Source of the DNA: Actinacidiphila acidipaludis | Lineage (GTDB): Bacteria > Actinomycetota > Actinomycetes > Streptomycetales > Streptomycetaceae | Assembly (NCBI RefSeq): GCF_019890725.1 | Contig: NZ_JAINZZ010000038.1 | Span: forward strand, 1-64,000 | Direction: 5' to 3' | DNA length: 64,000 nucleotides | Part shown: positions 57,625 through 64,000 of the stretch, piece by piece | How the letters are laid out: each line of letters begins with the position of its first letter | Numbering within the stretch: the first letter of the stretch is position 1 | Position numbers and translations under genes: made by a program | Notes under the pieces: model-generated | What the model was told of the DNA's origin: nothing | The model's input: the letters and a program-made list of their open reading frames with translations, nothing else | The model's database searches: none

Positions 57625-59130
57625 CTACTTCTGGTAGGTGGACTCGTCCAGACCGCTCAGGGTCGGGTCGTGTTCCACCTCACCGACGTCGTACATCGAC
57701 GTCATCCAGTGGTAGAAGTTGTCGCCGCGCTCACGCAGGACGGAGTACAGCCGCCGCATCATCCGCGAGCGGACCTCGGCCTGCTCCGGATGACCGTAGA
57801 CGTTCTGCAGTTCGTCCGGGTCGGTCCGCAGGTCGTACAGCTCGTTGACCGAGTCGGGGTTGACGACCAGCTTGTACCGGTCCTCCCGCAGCATGCGCTG
57901 CGGGTAGGGGAAGTGGTGGCCGTGGAACTCGCAGACGATGTCCTCGCTCCACTCCACGTCCTCGCCGCGGACGAGCGGCAGCAGACTGCGCGAGTCGACG
58001 GCCTGCTTCGGGTCGACGCCCGCCAGGTCGAGGATCGTCGCGGTGCAGTCGAGCAGGCTGACGAACTCCGAGCGCACCACGCCGGCGGGAGCACCGGGCA
58101 CCCGCAGCAGCCCCGGTGTGCGGTAGGTGTCCTCGTACATCGCGGGACCCTTGTCGTGGAGCCGGTGCGAGCCGGTGAACTCGCCGTGGTCGCAGGTGAA
58201 GAAGACCGCGGTGTCGTCCACCAGGCCCAGCCGTTCCATGGCCTCCATGACCCGGCCGATCTGCCGGTCGATCAGGGCCACATAGCCCCAGTAGACCGCG
58301 ATCAGCTTGCGGGTCGTCTCGATGGGCATGGTGTCGAAGGTCCAGTGCGCGCTGTAGTTGCGCTGGACCGGCGGTTTGCCCTCGAAGGTCTCCGCGATGG
58401 ACCGCGGCAGCTCGACGTCCGCCGGGTCGACGAGGTCGAAGTACTCGTCGGGGAGGATGTACGGCAGGTGCGGTCCGAAGAAGTGCAGCGCGAGGAAGAA
58501 CGGCTGCTCCTGCTTGCGGAAGTCCGCGGCGTACTCCTCGAGTTGCTCGATGGCGCGCGTCGCGAGGTAGTGCTCGAAGGTCGCCTCGACCGGCTGGTGC
58601 AGCCGGGCGGCCAGCAGGTTGCCCGGGCCGCCGTTGGGCAGCGTGCCGCGGATGCGGTCGCTGATCTCGTACGGGGGAAGCCCCCGTTCGGCGAGGTAGG
58701 CGAGGTAGTCCGGGCTGTCCACCGGGTTGTGCCAGCCGGGCAGGTCCGGGCCGTCGAACCCGTAGTCGGCGGCCGTCCGCAGGTTCCCGGCGTGCCACTT
58801 GCCGAACAGACCGCAGTTGTAGCCGCAGTCCCGCAGCGCCTGCGAGAAGGTGAACTGGTCCTCGGGAAGGTCCTCCAGGTATCCGACGTTGCGCTCGTGG
58901 TTGGCCAGCACCTTGTGCCGGAAGGGCGCCTGGCCGGTCAGCAGACTGGCCCGGGCCGGCGTGCAGATGGCGGTGGGGGTGTACCAGCGGTCGAAGCGGG
59001 TCCCGGTGGCGGCGAGTTCGTCGAGCGCCGGGGTGTGCGCCAGGGGGTTGCCGTAGGCCCCGAGGGTGTCCGTCCGGTGCTGGTCGGTCATGAGGAAGAG
59101 GATGTTCTTCCGGGACGTGCCCGCTGTCAC
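57625..59130 (-). CDS. Type I sulfatase (Cys-type)
   Basis: 501 residues. KNILFLMTDQHRTDTLGAYG holds the first metal-binding Asp (D16). The formylglycine site is C56 in AICTPARASLLTGQAP (CTPAR, matching CxPxR), and GLFGKWHAG (about 102-110) supplies the conserved Lys and His. VFFTCDHGEFTGSHRLHDKG (about 313-332) has the second metal pair. The C-terminal subdomain includes LYDLRTDPDELQNVYGHP. No signal peptide, so it is cytoplasmic. The GTG at 59130 overlaps the upstream stop by four bases. It should cleave an organic sulfate ester brought in by the adjacent ABC system. Confidence 0.93.
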   Translation of the reverse strand: MTAGTSRKNILFLMTDQHRTDTLGAYGNPLAHTPALDELAATGTRFDRWYTPTAICTPARASLLTGQAPFRHKVLANHERNVGYLEDLPEDQFTFSQALRDCGYNCGLFGKWHAGNLRTAADYGFDGPDLPGWHNPVDSPDYLAYLAERGLPPYEISDRIRGTLPNGGPGNLLAARLHQPVEATFEHYLATRAIEQLEEYAADFRKQEQPFFLALHFFGPHLPYILPDEYFDLVDPADVELPRSIAETFEGKPPVQRNYSAHWTFDTMPIETTRKLIAVYWGYVALIDRQIGRVMEAMERLGLVDDTAVFFTCDHGEFTGSHRLHDKGPAMYEDTYRTPGLLRVPGAPAGVVRSEFVSLLDCTATILDLAGVDPKQAVDSRSLLPLVRGEDVEWSEDIVCEFHGHHFPYPQRMLREDRYKLVVNPDSVNELYDLRTDPDELQNVYGHPEQAEVRSRMMRRLYSVLRERGDNFYHWMTSMYDVGEVEHDPTLSGLDESTYQK

Positions 59131-60152
59131 TGGCCGGCCCCCGTGAAGAGGTCGCCGGTGTAGTACGTCTTCGGGTCCACGGGCTGCTTGAGCTTGCCGG
59201 CGCCGACGAAGTAGTCGTTCATGCCCGTCAGCCACTTGTCGATGGTGCCGTTCTTCGTCAGCGTGTCGAGCTCGTCGACGGTGAGCAGCTTGTTGTTGCC
59301 GGCGTCGGCCTTCACCTGGTCCGCGGGGATGCCGAGCTTCTTGGCGGTGATGCTGATGGCCTCGTCGGTGTGCGCGGACCGGAACGCGATGGCGTCACGC
59401 AGCACCGCGAGGACCTTCTTGACCTTGTCCGGGTGGTCGGCCACCAGCTTGTTGCCCGCCACGAACGCGGTGGGGAAGGAGACGGTGTCCGCGAAGTCGC
59501 TGTCCTTGGCGAGCTCGACCAGGTTCGGGACCTGCTTCTTGATGGTGGCGGTCGCCGGGTACCAGAAGCCGGCCGCGTCGACCTTCCTGGAGGAGAAGGC
59601 GGCCACGATCGTCGAGGGGTCCATGGGGACGAGCTTGACGTCGTTCTTGGTCATGCCGGCCTTCTTCAGGGCCAGCGTGAGGATCATGTCGCCGGAGGTG
59701 CCCTCGGGGACGGCCACCGTCTTGCCCTTGAGCTGCTGCATCGAGGTGATGCCCGGCTGGGCGATGACGCGGTCGGCGTCGCCGAGGGTGTTGATCGCGA
59801 CGACCTTGGCCTGGCCGGAGGCCGGCAGCCACATGGCGCCGGGGCCTATGTAGCCGAAGTCCAGGTTGCCGGTGCCCAGGGCCTGGATCTGCAGCGGGCC
59901 GTTGGTGAAGACCTTGGTGTCCGCCTTCAGGCCGTGCTTCTTCCACATACCCTCGGCGTCGGCGATGGCGATCAGGCTGGCGCCGTTGAAGTCGCCGATG
60001 TAGCCGAAGCGCACGGTGTCGCCGGACCCGGCGGCACCCGATCCGTTGCCGCACGCGCTGAGCAGTGCGGCGGCGACCAGGCCGGCCAGCGCGGTGGACA
60101 GGTGTCTGCGAGTGAGGGAGGTCGACACGTTGAGAGGTCCCTTCCGGGTCAT
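59127..60152 (-). CDS. ABC transporter substrate-binding lipoprotein, SsuA/TauA type
   Basis: 341 residues. Lipobox AALLSACGNG (Cys about 34) after a signal peptide beginning TSLTRRHLSTALAG. The binding fold reads VRFGYIGDFNGASLIAIADA, NLDFGYIGPGAMWLPASGQA, LKGKTVAVPEGTSGDMILTL and AAGFWYPATATI. This matches the sulfonate/taurine/nitrate group, and the neighbouring sulfatase suggests organosulfate as ligand (inference). The start may be the ATG at 60152, which overlaps the ATPase stop, or the GTG at 60128, which has GGAAGGG nine bases upstream. Confidence 0.88.
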   Translation of the reverse strand: MTRKGPLNVSTSLTRRHLSTALAGLVAAALLSACGNGSGAAGSGDTVRFGYIGDFNGASLIAIADAEGMWKKHGLKADTKVFTNGPLQIQALGTGNLDFGYIGPGAMWLPASGQAKVVAINTLGDADRVIAQPGITSMQQLKGKTVAVPEGTSGDMILTLALKKAGMTKNDVKLVPMDPSTIVAAFSSRKVDAAGFWYPATATIKKQVPNLVELAKDSDFADTVSFPTAFVAGNKLVADHPDKVKKVLAVLRDAIAFRSAHTDEAISITAKKLGIPADQVKADAGNNKLLTVDELDTLTKNGTIDKWLTGMNDYFVGAGKLKQPVDPKTYYTGDLFTGAGQ

Positions 60153-60961
60153 GAGCTTGCTGACGGGGAGACGGAAGCGACCGCGGTGCGGCCTTCCTGG
60201 TGGTACACGGAGTGCCAGACCCGGTTGCGCAGGTCGGCGAACTGGGCGCTGAGGCGGAAGTCCTCGTTGCGCTCGGTGGCGGGGTCGACGTCGATCACGT
60301 CGTAGACGCGCCCGGGACGGGCCGCCATGACGATCACGCGGTTGGCCAGGAAGACGGCCTCGTCGACGTCGTGGGTGATGAAGAGGACGGTGCGCTTGTC
60401 GCGGCTCCAGGTGTGCAGGAGCTGCTCCTGGAGCTTGACCCGGGTCAGCGCGTCGAGGGCGCCGAACGGTTCGTCCATCAGCAGGATGGAGGGGTCGACC
60501 GCGTAGGCGCGGGCGATGGCGCAGCGCTGCCGCATGCCGCCGGACAGGGTCTTGGGCAGCGCGTCGGCGAAGCGTTCCAGCCCCACCAGCTCGATGAAGT
60601 ACTCCGCCTTGCTCCGGCGTTCACGCTTGGGCACACCGGTGGTCCGCAGGCCGAACTCGACGTTCTGCCGGACGGTCAGCCAGGGGAACAGGGCGTACTG
60701 CTGGAAGATCACCCCGCGCTCCGGTCCCGGTCCCGAGACCGGGGCGCCGTCCACCAGGGCCCGGCCCGAGGTGGGCGTCTCCAGCCCGGCGAGGATGTTC
60801 ATCAGGGTGCTCTTGCCGCAGCCCGAGGGTCCGACGACGGTGACGAACTCGTGGTCCGCGATGTCGAGGGAGACGTTGTCCAGGGCGGTGAAGGTCTCGC
60901 GGCCCAGGTCGAACGTCTTGGTGACGCCCTGTACGGAGATCTTGGCCGTCGTGGTGGTCAT
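60149..60961 (-). CDS. ABC transporter ATPase, SsuB/TauB type
   Basis: 270 residues. Walker A GPSGCGKSTL (about 44-53), Q-loop FQQYALFPWLTVRQNV (about 88-103), signature LSGGMRQRCAIARAYA (about 138-153), Walker B ILLMDEPFGALDALTR and H-loop LFITHDVDEAVFLA. This is the standard layout for sulfonate/taurine importers. The start overlaps the permease stop and the stop overlaps the lipoprotein start (both ATGA), so it is translationally coupled. Confidence 0.93.
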   Translation of the reverse strand: MTTTTAKISVQGVTKTFDLGRETFTALDNVSLDIADHEFVTVVGPSGCGKSTLMNILAGLETPTSGRALVDGAPVSGPGPERGVIFQQYALFPWLTVRQNVEFGLRTTGVPKRERRSKAEYFIELVGLERFADALPKTLSGGMRQRCAIARAYAVDPSILLMDEPFGALDALTRVKLQEQLLHTWSRDKRTVLFITHDVDEAVFLANRVIVMAARPGRVYDVIDVDPATERNEDFRLSAQFADLRNRVWHSVYHQEGRTAVASVSPSASS

Positions 60962-61839
60962 CGGCGTTCCTGCCATCCGGTGAGTCGGCGTTCTGCGAGA
61001 AGGAGGGCACGGTCCATGAGCAGACCGAGGATCCCGATGGTGATGAGCCCGACGAAGATGGTGGGCAGGTCGTAGTAGAGCTGGGCGTTCTGGATGCGGT
61101 AGCCCAGGCCCTTCTGAGCGGCGATCAGTTCGGCGGCGACCAGGGTCGCCCAGGCGGAGCCGAGGCCGACCCGCATGCCGACCAGGATGAACGGCGTGGA
61201 GGCCGGCACCACGACCCGGGCGAAGATCGTCAGGTCCTTGGCGCCCAGCACCCGGGCGGCGTTGATCAGGGTCCGGTCGACGTTCACCACGCCCTGGTAG
61301 GTCGCGACCACGCACGCCAGGAACGCGGCGAGGAAGATGACGAAGATCTTCGGCGTCTCGTCGATGCCCATGATCACCACGGCCAGCGGGATGATCGCCA
61401 GCGGCGGGATGGTGCGGAAGAACTGGATCCACGGCTCGATCAGGCCCCGCAGGATGTCGTACCAGCCCATCAGGAAGCCGACCGGGACGGCGGCCGCGGT
61501 GCCGAGCGCGAAGCCGATGAGGACGCGGGTCAGGCTGGCCCGGATGTCCCCGGCCAGCGTGCCGTTGCTGATCAGCGTTCCGGCCCGGGAGACGACCTGC
61601 GGCGGTGTCGGCAGCGTGAAGCCCGCGTCGGCCAGCACCCACCACAGTCCGATGCCCAGCAGGACGGACACGCCGTTCAGCGCCAGGAACAGGCCGCGGC
61701 GGCCCGCGGGCTGACGGCCGCGGGTGTTCTTCGGACCCCCCTCGTCGCTCCCGGTGCTCCCGGCGCCGGCCGGCTCGCCCCTCGTCTTGTCGGGTACAGG
61801 GTCCTGCCGGTCGGCACCCTGCTTGTCAAGAACGGACAT
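60958..61839 (-). CDS. ABC transporter permease, SsuC/TauC type
   Basis: 293 residues. A soluble proline/glycine-rich N-terminus of about 50 residues precedes six membrane helices. The EAA-loop is INAARVLGAKDLTIFARVVV (about 195-214) followed by ASTPFILVGMRVGLGSAWA. This is the permease pattern of sulfonate/taurine importers. The ATG at 61839 is chosen because AAAGAG lies six bases upstream; an earlier in-frame ATG at 61872 is inside the regulator gene. It overlaps the ROK gene end by 14 bases. Confidence 0.9.
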   Translation of the reverse strand: MSVLDKQGADRQDPVPDKTRGEPAGAGSTGSDEGGPKNTRGRQPAGRRGLFLALNGVSVLLGIGLWWVLADAGFTLPTPPQVVSRAGTLISNGTLAGDIRASLTRVLIGFALGTAAAVPVGFLMGWYDILRGLIEPWIQFFRTIPPLAIIPLAVVIMGIDETPKIFVIFLAAFLACVVATYQGVVNVDRTLINAARVLGAKDLTIFARVVVPASTPFILVGMRVGLGSAWATLVAAELIAAQKGLGYRIQNAQLYYDLPTIFVGLITIGILGLLMDRALLLAERRLTGWQERR

Positions 61840-63091
61840 GGGCGGCTCTTTCTGGGGTGGGGTCGGATCCATCGAGACGGTCCTTCACATCGGCGGTTTC
61901 GGGGTACTTCGCCAGAAGGGGGGAGTTGTGGAAGACGGCGGCCAGCGCGCCGAGGGCGCCGTCCTCGTCCGAGAGCCGTGCGGCCTCGACGAGCGGTCCG
62001 GCGGCCGCTATCGGGAAGAGTTCGCCGGCGAGCGTGGCGGCCACCTGCTCCACCAGCACCGGTGAGAGCCTCGCGATCTCTCCTCCGATGACCACCTTCG
62101 CCGGGTTCAGGGTCATGGTCGCGGCGCCGAGGACCCGTCCCAGGGCCGCGGCCGCCTCCCGCAGCACGCGTTCGGCGACGGGGTGCTGGCGGGCCACCGC
62201 GTCCGCCAGGGCCGCGGGGCCGTCGAGGCGCAGACCGAACTCCCAGCAGGTGGCGAGGATCCCGGGGACCGAGGCGACGGTCTCCAGGCATCCGCGTTTG
62301 CCGCACCGGCACGGCCGGCCGACCGGTTCGACGGTCACATGGCCGAGTTCGCCGGCCAGCCCGGTGGAGCCGGTGACGAGCTGGCCGCCGATGACGAGCC
62401 CGCCGCCCACACCGTCCGCGAGGCGTACGTACAACAGGTCGGCGACACTCCCGGCGCCGGTGATCGCCTCGGCGAGGGCGGCCAGCCGGGTGTTGTTGTC
62501 GACGATCACCGGTGCGTCGAACCGTTCGGCGAACGCCACGTCGACCCCGTCGGGGGCCGGGCGCAGGATCGTCGCCCCCGGCGCGGAGTGCGACCGGCCC
62601 AGGCCCTCGGGCGCGGGGTACGGGCCCGGGACACCGATGCCGATGCCCTGGAGCGCCCCGTAACGGACGCCGGCCTGGGAGCTCAGCCGGTCGACGAGTT
62701 CGAGGGCGAGCTCGGTGCGCGTCTGCCAGGACGCCGTGTCGTGGTACCGGACCGAGCCCGAGACCATGATCTCGTGCGAGGCGTCGGCGACGACGACATG
62801 GACCCGGCGGTGCCCGAAGTCGACCCCCATGAACTGCGCCGACGCCGGGTCCAGCGCCAGCCGTTCGGCCGGCCTCCCGCTGCCTCCGCGCCGGGCCGCG
62901 TCGGTGTCCACCACGATGATGGCGCCGCGCTGGAGCAGGTTGCCGGTGATCTCGGAGAGAGTCGTGCGGGACAGGCCGACGACCGCGGCGATCTCGCCGC
63001 GGCTCATGGCTCCGTTCGCTTGGAGTGCGCGCAGCACGCGGTCCTCATGGGTCCGCCTGACCAGGGCGTGCGCTCCTGTGGGCTTCTGCAT
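61826..63091 (-). CDS. ROK-family transcriptional regulator of the sulfate-ester operon
   Basis: 421 residues. N-terminal winged helix (ALQANGAMSRGEIAAVVGLS, RTTLSEITGNLLQRGAII) then a ROK domain: phosphate loop FMGVDFGHRRVHVVVADAS, GIGIGVPGPYPAPEG, GVGGGLVIGGQLV, zinc motif CRCGKRGCLETVAS and MTLNPAKVVIGGEIA. The catalytic Asp of ROK kinases appears replaced (VDNNTRLAALAE), which fits a sensor rather than a kinase. Sugar-like effectors are typical, so a sulfated sugar signal is possible. It is the first gene of the operon, starting at 63091 with no ribosome site. Confidence 0.9.
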   Translation of the reverse strand: MQKPTGAHALVRRTHEDRVLRALQANGAMSRGEIAAVVGLSRTTLSEITGNLLQRGAIIVVDTDAARRGGSGRPAERLALDPASAQFMGVDFGHRRVHVVVADASHEIMVSGSVRYHDTASWQTRTELALELVDRLSSQAGVRYGALQGIGIGVPGPYPAPEGLGRSHSAPGATILRPAPDGVDVAFAERFDAPVIVDNNTRLAALAEAITGAGSVADLLYVRLADGVGGGLVIGGQLVTGSTGLAGELGHVTVEPVGRPCRCGKRGCLETVASVPGILATCWEFGLRLDGPAALADAVARQHPVAERVLREAAAALGRVLGAATMTLNPAKVVIGGEIARLSPVLVEQVAATLAGELFPIAAAGPLVEAARLSDEDGALGALAAVFHNSPLLAKYPETADVKDRLDGSDPTPERAAHVRS

Positions 63092-63098
63092 GCAGGTC

Positions 63099-63127
63099 AA
63101 GGTAGGAAGGCTGAGATATTCCGTCAA
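63099..63127 (-). promoter_or_regulatory. Leaderless sigma-70-type promoter of the sulfate-ester operon
   Basis: Minus-strand TTGACG (63127-63122), 17-base spacer, TACCTT (63104-63099), then seven bases to the ATG of the ROK gene. The best -35/-10 pair I found in the window. It overlaps the palindrome CTGCATGCAG at 63086-63095 on its downstream side. The gap 63128-63408 shows no gene. Confidence 0.7.
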
Positions 63128-63408
63128 CACTCCGGCAGAAGTAAATGTGAAAACCTCGGCTGGGTCGGGATCGTGGGTGGCCGGTGCCGTGCGCCTCCGC
63201 TGCGGGAACCGGGCTCCTCCGCCCGTCGGTGATGCTCTGAGCAGCAACGACACCGGCGGCGGCGGTGGTTGGGACGGAGGTGGCCGCCGGCCCGGCCGAC
63301 GCGGTCGCCAAGGTCCGTTATCCAATCGTGACTTGGCTGACGTGTGGCTCAAGTAAGGCTCTGACCTGCTGATTTGCCGTTCGGTGGGTCGTGCCGGCCC
63401 GTGGGTGG

Positions 63409-63462
63409 TATCCGGATTATTTATCCGGTGTGTTGACCTAATGACCGCGGGCTTCCGATGCT
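63409..63462 (+). promoter_or_regulatory. Promoter and direct repeats of the winged-helix gene
   Basis: TATCCGG is repeated directly at 63409-63415 and 63422-63428. It is followed by TTGACC (63433-63438), an 18-base spacer and GATGCT (63457-63462) seven bases before the ATG at 63470. Confidence 0.45.
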
Positions 63463-63469
63463 GTGCCGC

Positions 63470-63781
63470 ATGCCAACCAGGGACCGCCCTCCGAGACGCA
63501 GCGGATCGGAGCACGAGGTGCTGCTGCTGGAACTGCTCGGCCGGCACGGCCCGCTGAGCCGGAGCGGCCTGCGGGAACTCACCGGATTCTCGAGGACGAC
63601 GGTGTACGACGCGGTCGCGAGGCTCGTCGACGACGGCGCCGTCGTCGTCCGGTCCGGCCGGGGCCGGTCCGGCCCCGGCCGCCCGGCGGAGGAACTGACC
63701 CTCAGCCCGGGGACGGCAAGGGCGATCGGTTCCGCCCGCATCCCGCACGACGAAGGAGATGTGACTGATGACCGGCTTTGA
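63470..63781 (+). CDS. Stand-alone ROK-type winged-helix DNA-binding protein
   Basis: 103 residues. EHEVLLLELLGRHGPLSRSG, LRELTGFSRTTVYDAVARLV and DDGAVVVRSGRGRSGPGRPA match the winged helix and glycine/arginine linker of ROK regulators (compare the adjacent ROK gene), but the ROK sensor domain is missing. It may be a natural mini-regulator or a remnant. The ATG at 63470 lies seven bases after GATGCT, with an earlier ATG at 63458. Its last codons overlap the start of the next gene. Confidence 0.72.
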   Translation: MPTRDRPPRRSGSEHEVLLLELLGRHGPLSRSGLRELTGFSRTTVYDAVARLVDDGAVVVRSGRGRSGPGRPAEELTLSPGTARAIGSARIPHDEGDVTDDRL

Positions 63782-64000
63782 CAACCATGGACTGCGCCGC
63801 CGCTCCCTGCTGGCCGGCGCCGTCGGTCTGGGAGCGGCCGCCGCGCTGCCGATGAGCGCCGCCCGCGCCGCGTCCGGACCGGCGGACCCGGCGTCGATGC
63901 GCCGCTACCCGGCCAACTGGCCCGACCTGCAGCCCTACGGCACGGCGGACGCCCGGCTGGACCTGTGGCCGCGTGAGGACAACTCCTTCATCCTGCCGCT
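63768..64000 (+). CDS. Tat-exported protein, cut by the window end
   Basis: The first 77 residues are visible. A twin-arginine signal, GLRRRSLLAGAVGLGAAAAL, ends near SAARA|A, followed by MRRYPANWPDLQPYGTADAR and LDLWPREDNSFILPL. Not enough remains to name the family. AAGGAG (63752-63757) precedes the ATG at 63768, which lies inside the end of the winged-helix gene, so the two are co-translated. Confidence 0.75.
   Translation, partial: MTGFDNHGLRRRSLLAGAVGLGAAAALPMSAARAASGPADPASMRRYPANWPDLQPYGTADARLDLWPREDNSFILP

Noticed and set aside
1..64000. tRNA or rRNA genes, CRISPR arrays, transposases, att sites or an origin
   Set aside because: No cloverleaf-ending motifs, regular spacer repeats, DDE or integrase-type proteins, or DnaA-box clusters were noticed on reading both strands. 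A dedicated search could still find degenerate ones.

Overview
The window is very GC-rich, uses GTG and TTG starts freely and reads as a Streptomyces (or close relative) chromosome. It carries a conservon signalling operon, PucR, SpoIIE-type and ECF sigma regulators, a second MurG-like gene, many secreted proteins and several leaderless promoters of the TANNNT type. I saw no tRNA, rRNA, CRISPR array, insertion sequence or large biosynthetic cluster. It looks like accessory chromosome with regulators, redox enzymes, secreted hydrolases and some decaying genes.

Layout. 0-8 kb: a DMT transporter, a GNAT acetyltransferase, a RibD-like reductase, a collapsed divergent gene pair (LacI and PhyH remnants), an FMN-reductase-like flavoprotein, a PCuAC lipoprotein, a membrane protein broken by a 17-bp tandem duplication, and a large secreted amidase. 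8-18 kb: a divergent DMT transporter/LysR pair, an unrecognised gene, an MFS exporter behind a leader that looks like an attenuator, an APH-fold kinase, peptidase E, a LiaF-like protein, a MurG paralogue and YceI. 18-22.5 kb: a two-gene, split copper amine oxidase-like secreted system and a PucR regulator with two helix-turn-helix segments. 22.5-30.5 kb: a conservon (histidine-kinase-like protein, double roadblock protein, DUF742 protein, GTPase, P450), followed by a second P450, an enoyl-CoA hydratase-like protein and a DUF6292-like protein. 30.5-45 kb: an unexplained array of GTGCAC sites, RecQ, an ArsR-like regulator, small secreted and membrane proteins, an ECF sigma factor with its membrane partner, a TetR/SDR pair sharing a strong palindromic operator, a secreted alpha-galactosidase and a SpoIIE-type phosphatase.

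45-48.5 kb is a redox island: an HxlR sensor, a WrbA-like quinone reductase, a START-like protein, an F420-type LLM oxidoreductase and two tail-to-tail deazaflavin nitroreductase paralogues separated by a 50-bp perfect palindrome. 48.5-56.5 kb holds an M4 metalloprotease, a potassium channel, a truncated DUF1062 gene, a MecA-like class B penicillin-binding protein and a LysR/SnoaL-like pair. 56.5-64 kb is a coherent sulfate-ester system on the minus strand: ROK regulator, ABC permease, ATPase, binding lipoprotein, Cys-type sulfatase and formylglycine-generating enzyme. The first five are chained by 4- to 14-base overlaps behind one near-consensus leaderless promoter. A stand-alone ROK-type winged helix and a Tat-exported protein, cut by the window end, diverge from it.
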